Shown here: piece by piece, positions 57,874-64,000 of the stretch
How the letters are laid out: every line of letters begins with the position of its first letter
How positions within the stretch are numbered: the first letter of the stretch is position 1
From: Aralia elata
Taxonomy: Eukaryota; Streptophyta; Magnoliopsida; Apiales; Araliaceae
NCBI GenBank assembly: GCA_034770075.1
Contig: JAVJAP010000143.1
Span: 682,001 to 746,000 of the forward strand
Direction: 5' to 3'
Length of the DNA stretch: 64,000 nucleotides
The notes under the pieces: generated by a model
Seen by the model: the letters and a program-made list of their open reading frames with translations, nothing else
Database searches by the model: none
What the model was told of the DNA's origin: nothing
Position numbers and translations under genes: made by a program

Positions 57874-58336
57874 CTCAAGTCCAAGGATCACTTGTACTAC
57901 TATCACTTAAGGAATTCCTATTAACAGGCGAGTAAAACTCCATTAGGTATTCCTTAGCGAGTCACGTTCAGTGAACTTATTCTCTAATAAGCACCTACAT
58001 ACTTGCTTTAGTGTCTCTACATAAATGATTATGAGATCAATCATCCTCTTCTTAAGAGCAAGCACCGTATGTACTAATCTATCCGGATTGACTAATCCCC
58101 TTTTTAGTAATCCAACTATTAGGAACAATTTTAGTTTGTGAGCTATCTAGAATTTAGATCTCATTAGCATGATTACCATCATGATTCTAAAAGCAATGCT
58201 CAAAACTATGGGTTTATCACATTTAATATAACAGCACTATGTAGATAATATAAAATGCCTTTAATAACCGAATAAGATTACAAAATATATGCTACATCAT
58301 ATCAAATATAATTGGCTTGTATGCATACTACTTTCA

Positions 58337-58490
58337 TACTCCACATATAAATAGATAATACTCGAGTCACGATGACTACAAAAATTTGTTATTGTGTCTT
58401 GGTCTCCCAAGGACCATAGTACCTACAATATTTATTAAGTAACATAAGAAAACTGAAAGAATAACAACGAACTAGATAGAATAAAATGTG
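58337..58490. other. Flank between the copia LTR and the chimeric gene
   Basis: About 150 bp without a gene. CTTGGTCTCCCAAGGACC (58399-58416) is a short imperfect palindrome. No terminator or transposon end identified. Confidence 0.4.
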
Positions 58491-58985
58491 TCATGTTAGG
58501 TCCACTTCATCATCATTTTCTTCAAAGAAATCAAGGTTGGGCCTGTAAACTTCATGCTGCAAAAGAAACACCAAAATTCAATGAGATGAGATGAGAAATA
58601 AGAAATAATGAAACTAGTGAACTTAAATTAAGAGAGAGCGAGAGAGAGAGAGAGAGAGAGATTAATGAAGGATAAAGACAAAAATATAGCTATCAGTAAA
58701 TACCTCAATTGATTCATAGTTGACAAATGTTTGAAGGAAGTTGGTAAACTTCGTCTCAACCATTTTAGTTACACGTTCATTAATATCTATACCAACGGAC
58801 GGTTGTGGCATACTATCATCAGTAGAAGTATCGTCTATAGACTCTATACCAAATCGACGGAGTACAATCTTATCAACCATACTCTCCAATACCTTAGGAT
58901 CAATAGATGGTTGCGGTGAGGAATAAACTATTCTCAGAGGCACTATAGGAGGAGGACCAAGCAAGTCTCGTGCATGATATCTGGG
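58491..58985 (-). pseudogene. Unrecognised 3' gene end, two exons
   Basis: An exon from about 58985 to 58704, a GT-AG intron containing a (GA)n microsatellite (58631-58660), and a terminal exon 58556-58491 (22 codons) ending in TGA. The product contains ARDLLGPPPIVPLRIVYSSP, DKIVLRRFGIESIDDTSTDD and an acidic end, DFFEENDDEVDLT. I do not recognise it. It follows, in frame and inside one exon, the carrier fragment, so it may be a third captured gene. Confidence 0.5.
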
Positions 58986-59668
58986 AAAACCCCTGTACAA
59001 TCCAACTAAACTATCATGGTCCACAATACCTACACCACAAGATCCATGCATAATGAGCAGTGGTTTAATTTTGGATCCCAACTTTCACTATAGTTGATTT
59101 AATGGAACAAGAAAAGTTGTAATAGTTAAACCCCCCCTCCTCTCCCCCACGAACACTAAATGGAAAACATAAATGAAAAATTTTCGGGAAAAACTTTAAG
59201 GGAGAAGTTACTAAACAGCTTTAAAAACAATGTTCAGCGCGACAACGCCAAATAACAACTAAATAAATCAATGTACACATCCAAAATATACATCCAAAGA
59301 CACACCCAAGTATAAAACAGTAGTAAATGAGGAGAGAGAAAGTGTTATAGAGAGAGGAGAGAGAAATATTTTAATATCATTTTACACTAGGGTGTCTTTA
59401 GATGTACAATTTGGGTGTGTACATAGATATGTCCATAATAATTTATGGTGGCAATCCTCAAACCTAACAATTAACATCTATTACCTGGAAAGGTGTCAAA
59501 AAATGTCTTGTAAAGTGTACCCTTCATTTGTATTCGTCTTCTCACTATGTTCAAAGGATAACACATGACTGTGGTAATAGTAGCCGACACCAGAGTTATT
59601 ACTAGGGATGCCTCTGTCCTCTTTTAATACTTCTTTGGCAAAGATTTTTTCACCCTACATTGGTCAAA
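58985..59668 (-). pseudogene. Plastid-type ADP/ATP carrier fragment
   Basis: Two exons read leftward. The first, about 59668-59485, reads EASLVITLVSATITTVMCYP, then RRRIQMKGTLYKTFFDTFPG, with a TAA stop near its start after KKY. After a 455-bp GT-AG intron, the second exon starts at 59029 with IVDHDSLVGLYRGF. Splice phase is exact (G split 1/2). It matches the third repeat of mitochondrial-carrier-family proteins of the thylakoid/envelope adenine-nucleotide carrier type (a PxD/NxxRRxxQMKG motif here reads PLNIVRRRIQMKG). Homology stops after RGF. The intact proteins carry six membrane helices and move adenine nucleotides; this fragment cannot. Confidence 0.72.
59271..59424. mobile_element. 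Short MITE-like inverted-repeat element
   Basis: About 154 bp with imperfect terminal inverted repeats of roughly 37 bp: ATGTACACATCCAAAATATA at the left and GATGTACAATTTGGGTGTGT at the right, whose complement is nearly the same. Lies in the intron of the carrier fragment. Target duplication not resolved. Confidence 0.65.
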
Positions 59669-59783
59669 TAAATCAAAGTTCAAGTTCGAGAGGGCGGGGG
59701 TATTCTTATTCCATAAGCAATTAGAAAACAAATTGATAATTTCTTAGGCTTACAAGTCAAAAATGCAAGAAAAGGCATTCTGC

Positions 59784-61519
59784 AACATGAATAATCTGCA
59801 AGAAAAGGAATTTTTGGTATAGCAACAGGGAAATAAAAAGAATCTGTTGCAAAGGCATTCTGGAGTTTAACTTGATCTTTGTTGTACTGTACAATAATAT
59901 TCTTATGAGTGTAAAGCACATGCTTGTTGTTATCACTGTTCCTATCGGGATGCAGCTCACCAACAAAACCTATAGGATTGAAAAGACGACATATTAAAGC
60001 AAAAAATCCCAAACCAGACTCTTAAGGACTAAATAACAAAGAGTTTCAGGAATGCATACCCCATAATGGTAGATCATCTGAGCTTGTATTCACCATGTCA
60101 TAGAACAAAGAAATTGACATCAGAAAAAAGAAAAAAAAAGGCAACTTGGGAATAAAACTTCAAGGAAGTATGCGAACAAATTTTAAACCTTTAACCGGAC
60201 CAAAATGGCATACAGATGATGAAAGTAGCTATTAAACTACTAATTTATACAACAGGGCACTATAGTTTGAAAAGAAGACATCCACACATTAACATATCTC
60301 CAAAGAACATAGCTACAACAAAGCTGCCACAAATTATGAAGTGAAACCAATGCAAGGAAGATCCAAAATAGTTTCTGCAATAGTGACATGGTGATTAAAG
60401 TAGGATACAAAATGGTGTGTATGATTGTGATAAGTTATAATCATTAGGCCTAGTGGCCCACCCATATATGGTCAACTAATCAAATGTTTAAGCTTTAATT
60501 GTAACATTTTTTTTATGATGCTTTACTCTATTTTCAGCAAGTCCAATCTCAAACTTTAAATATGTAAATGATGGCTCATACAACTGCAAGCCTGCAGGAC
60601 ATTACTAAAGATAATAAGAGTGAGCATACAAATCAACTCTCCCTAAACACTTGAAATATATATTTATACCAGAACGGGAATGGAACCAGGAGAAGGTTTC
60701 TTCATCTAGGAATGCAGTCAACAGAAATATAAGATTTGAAATATAAGATTCTATAGCTCTAGGTAGTTAATACTATTTATAGTTCCTTTAAATATTATTC
60801 AATGAGTCTTTGAAAATATATTAAGGTCAAACTACAACTAAACACCATTATCAAATTTGCAAATAGTTCAATTTCAAGCAAATTATAATGTAACAAAAAA
60901 CCTTGTTTCAGTAAAGACTTCTACAATTCGTTCTACTTCATGATAAAAGAGTCTCAGTTTACCTTACTATTTTCATACAAAATGACTTTGTTCAGGATAT
61001 AATCATATGAGTAGTAGGATTTTCATTACAAATAATATGCTCAATCTACACTTTCCTTTATAAATGTAGCTTGAAGTTTGAGTGTAATTTTAAATGAAAT
61101 TGTCATGTTGGCAATCATAAGACATTAAGAAAATAAAAACATAACATACCCATGAAAATTTCAAACCAATAACTGTTTTCAATAGCATCCTTAAACTATT
61201 TAACCTTTGCTTCATCAAGTTCAAGTTCGCAGATGACAATCCTCTCCACAGTTTCTGTAATAGACATATATGAGACATCTTCGTAAAACCTCGCAACAAA
61301 AACCATACACAAGGCGTACTAAAATATGTTTGCTTCGAAACTTTATTTCAATCTGGCTATCAATAAGCTCATTCCCACCCAAGATCTTGCCAAGACCACC
61401 CCACTTATGACTAGGGTTGCCAGTTGGGTGACAAAATAGAAGGTTGTAATAGTTATATATTTCTTGCGGATTATTGTAAGGCCCAACTTTGTTTACCCAT
61501 AGTGTTATTCTGTTTGATA
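59784..61519 (-). pseudogene. Transmembrane 9 superfamily (TMN1-like) fragment
   Basis: Five exon pieces on the minus strand with exact splice phases: about 61519-61337, 61254-61150, 60077-60060 (18 nt), 59969-59872, and 12 nt from 59795. Landmarks are ITLWVNKVGPYNNPQEIYNY, KWGGLGKILGGNELIDSQIE, TVERIVICELELDEAKV, ENSYWFEIFM, DDLPLWG and FVGELHPDRNSDNNKHVLYT. These belong to the N-terminal lumenal domain of plant TMN1-type Golgi/endosomal TM9 proteins. Defects: a one-base frameshift in the first piece, TAG inside exon 61254-61150 (between AKVK and FKDA), and loss of the nine membrane helices because homology ends after 12 bases of the fifth exon. The upstream intron runs towards the LTR at 61850. 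Confidence 0.85.
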
Positions 61520-61849
61520 CTGTAGAGGAAAGTAAATGTGGTATCAACAAAAGTATGTAGAGCTACCAATAGATGTCAACAAAAAAAAAAGCTTAAAAGT
61601 CAAGCTCAAGTCCACAGTTCTCACTTCTAAAGAAAGGGAAAACAATTATACATCCTGTCATTGATATTAGCCACAATAGGGTTGTAACACCAGAATAATG
61701 AACATAACTAAAAAATGATTATAACTAAGAAAATAGCACACATAAGTTATTTATTCAATCATTAAATGTAGATGAGCACAACTGTGCAAGATTCAATCCA
61801 CATTAGAAACACAAACATTGAATAATCAAACAAATTTCAGATTAGCAAC
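61520..61849 (-). other. Probable intron upstream of the TMN1 fragment
   Basis: On the minus strand AT-rich sequence ends in ACTTTCCTCTACAG, a good 3' splice site. No earlier TMN1 exon is present; it is cut by the LTR at 61850. Confidence 0.5.
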
Positions 61850-64000
61850 TGTAGCGCCTCCAAATTCGGGTCCCTTGAACCTCGGACCTGGTGCGTCACG
61901 ATACATCATATGTTTAACTACTACGGAAGATATAAACATAAATTGTTTATATAATAATCTCTGCTACATATCCCAAGGTCTATAACCTTTATTTTAATAC
62001 ATATTTACCTTTAGATTCATAAAAAGGTTTACACAATTAACTTACATCAAATAACTAATTGAGTTATCATGCATAACACTATAATCTTGTCATTTGCTTC
62101 TGTCTCTGTCTTTCCTCGAACATTAGTATTAATCTGAACTTTGTTATCATGATATAGCAAGGGTGAGCAACTATTTTGCCCAGCAAATTTAAATACAAGA
62201 AAGATATATTATGATTGAAAGAATGAATAAGCTCTGGAATTTTTCAACAATATAATAATTGTAAAAGAGCATGAATCAAAATTCCAATGATTGAATGACT
62301 GAATTCAATAATACATGGTGTCAATAATGACCATGAACCCATTTAACTAAACCTTAAGGTAATGAAGGTGATCAACCTTTCATACCTGATGGACATATGT
62401 AACATGCACTATGTGCGAATCAATAATTTAAGGAGGTGGAATAATTATAAAGAACTAAACCATTAGCATGCTTGAAACATAACAACTCAAGTTTAAGTTA
62501 AGAGGAACTTGCTCAATATAAATTTGAGTAAGGATAGGGAAACTTGCATTTCAATATGAAAATGAAGTTAAGATACTTGCATATGGATAGGAAACTTGCC
62601 TGTACCGTCGATTACTGCTACGCAATCTAACTAAATCTCTTATGAAAGACCTATCAGTTATAAGATTGATCTTTCAATTAGCATATCATATTATACCTCA
62701 TAACATCACTTCTTTATTAGTGAATTATCTAACATTTAACCACATAATTAAATATTAGATAACACCTTAGCACCATACGCATTCATAATTCTAAAACTAG
62801 CACACATCGAGTCTTTAACAGTGTTCAATATAGTATGCTGAGTGGTTTCCCACAAACAACCAACAAACTAGTTTTCGTCTCGTCTACACTGTTTTCACAG
62901 TGAGTTAGATCGGTTGCAAGTTTGTATATACCTCCGCTCCCTAAAGGAATCGTTTAGCCCAGCTACTATACATCAACTATTAACAAACATGACTGTACTA
63001 GTACTTTATCATAAATCTTATGACTTAACACTAAGTCTTTCCTTTTATAAGTTCTTCTTTATAATCCATTAAGCCTTAATACCTAATCCAGCAAGTTAGA
63101 TTATCCAAACATACCAATCCAACAACCTGGATTCAAATTATCCTACAATCCAGTAAACTGGATTCACTAATTCAACAAACCATATCCACCAATTCAGCAA
63201 GCCGAATTCAATCAATTTAGCAAGCCGAATTCAATCAATTTAGCAAGCCGAATACCACAATCCAGCAAGCTGTATTCAATTGTTTTCCCTTTTTAATATA
63301 TCAAATTTCTAATTCATCAAACCAAATAATACTACAGCAAATCAAATGCTAATACAGCAAACCGAATGCTAAAACATTATACCAAATATGAATACAACAA
63401 ACCGGATTGGAAGCTGCATTCTTAAAATAACTTAACCTCTTTTAATAATCGATTTTTATTTTCTTCAAATCTTGCCATACATATGTACATATATTCCATA
63501 CTCAAAATTACTTTCCTTATGAAAGTTTCAATTTCCTTTAACATTTTTCAAACGTCTGTTTTAACTTTCGAAACTAAGAAAAATGATCACTATCTTGCAC
63601 AACTCCGATGACTCCAAATTTTTGGTAGAATCTTATACATATTAACAAGTACTCCCAGTTAAAATTTCGTGGTCATCGGATTTATAGAACTCCAATTTTA
63701 GCCGTTTTCATCGAAAAACTCTACATTTTTATTTTAGCCGTAGATTCTTCATTACAAGTCGGAATGCAGCGATTTTTGGACAAGAGATACATAACTTCCT
63801 ATAGTTTCAGTGGTAAAAAGATCTGAATTTATTGCACTTCCTAAAGGGTAAAAATAGTGCATGTAAGCTATGGGTCAACGGGTTTTGTCCCGTTTCCCGA
63901 TTTGAGGTCCTTCGCCATAACAGCCATAACTTTCATTCTGCTTGACCAAAAATTCTCCAATTTTTACAGGACTCACATAACTTATCATATTATCACGTAA
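61850..64000 (-). repeat. LTR-D, minus-strand copy, runs off the window
   Basis: Plus strand starts TGTAGCGCCTCCAAATTCGG. Its complement ends like the LTR-D at 6940 (GGGACCCGAATTTGGAGGCG). At least 2.15 kb. A cluster of about ten imperfect ~24-bp units containing CAGCAAGCCGAATTCAATCA lies at 63105-63415. No coding region seen; left flank GCAAC. Confidence 0.75.

Larger units (their letters stand above)
46092..58336 (-). mobile_element. Ty1/copia element with nested insertions
   Basis: Read leftward: 5' LTR (58336-54667, interrupted), initiator-Met PBS, long leader, gag, protease, integrase, decayed reverse transcriptase/RNase H, 3' LTR (47780-46092, truncated). gag-before-integrase-before-RT order is diagnostic for copia. 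LTR ends are TGAAAGTAGT...CATAACA. Guests are a solo Athila LTR in the leader, a solo copia LTR in the 5' LTR and the Tat-like element in the 3' LTR. Right flank TACTC; the matching left flank is not in the window. Lineage not assigned. Confidence 0.9.
54667..58336 (-). repeat. Copia 5' LTR, split by a solo LTR
   Basis: Two parts, 54667-56052 and 57879-58336, together about 1844 bp (TGAAAGTAG at 58336 to CATAACA at 54667 on the minus strand). Split by a second LTR of the same family at 56053-57873. The flank after 58336 is TACTC. Confidence 0.92.

Noticed and set aside
58337..61849. Helitron ends around the chimeric gene
   Set aside because: No convincing 5' TC and 3' CTRR with a GC hairpin at AT insertion sites could be picked out by eye; boundaries left open.

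Overview
The window is plant nuclear DNA, almost certainly from a eudicot. It is nearly pure nested transposable-element sequence: plant-specific Ty3/gypsy lineages (Athila, Tekay-type chromovirus, a Tat/Ogre-like element), a Ty1/copia element, and a CACTA transposon with plant TNP2/TNPA-type genes. It also holds intron-containing fragments of plant nuclear genes. No rRNA, tRNA gene, CRISPR array or intact single-copy host gene was seen. Species cannot be fixed from the sequence.

Layout. (1) 1-5453: remains of Athila-type elements: a post-pol leader, a decayed Transposase_32-like ORF, a truncated LTR with a primer-binding site (PBS), and an intact-looking LTR. (2) 5454-6940: LTR of a second gypsy family, called LTR-D here. 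(3) 6941-8400: unresolved, probably the inside of an old element, running into a ~55-bp tandem repeat. (4) 8582-28918: a complete but dead Tekay-type chromovirus (LTRs of 2.70 and 2.77 kb, TSD CTTGG) inserted in that tandem repeat. A 9.0-kb CACTA element (11759-20780, TSD ACA) sits inside its 5' coiled-coil ORF. (5) 28919-31643: rest of the tandem repeat, a minus-strand LTR, and the gag start, leader and PBS of a minus-strand Tat/Ogre-like element. (6) 31644-46091: the LTR of that Tat-like element, split by a young 12-kb Athila (33618-45617) with one long gag-pol frame and an extra 3' ORF. (7) 46092-58336: a minus-strand Ty1/copia element. Its 3' LTR is cut by the Tat-like element, its leader carries a solo Athila LTR (TSD GAATA), and its 5' LTR carries a solo copy of the same copia LTR (TSD CTCAA). 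(8) 58337-61849: a minus-strand chain of gene pieces: exons of a TMN1-type transmembrane-9 protein, then exons of a plastid-type ADP/ATP carrier, then an unrecognised 3' end. (9) 61850-64000: minus-strand LTR-D copy running off the window.

Nesting order, oldest to youngest: copia element, then Tat-like element in its 3' LTR, then Tekay element and Athila-2 inside the Tat-like element, then CACTA inside Tekay. Apart from the CACTA transposase, whose three exons join in frame without a stop, nearly every coding region is disabled. Most nonsense codons look like C-to-T or G-to-A changes, as expected for methylated repeats.

Main points for a second look: CpG-rich palindrome cassettes that recur in unrelated retroelements; the TMN1/carrier/unknown gene chimera; a 20-codon mini-exon conserved between two LTR families; and an Athila flanked by 343-bp direct repeats instead of a 5-bp target duplication.
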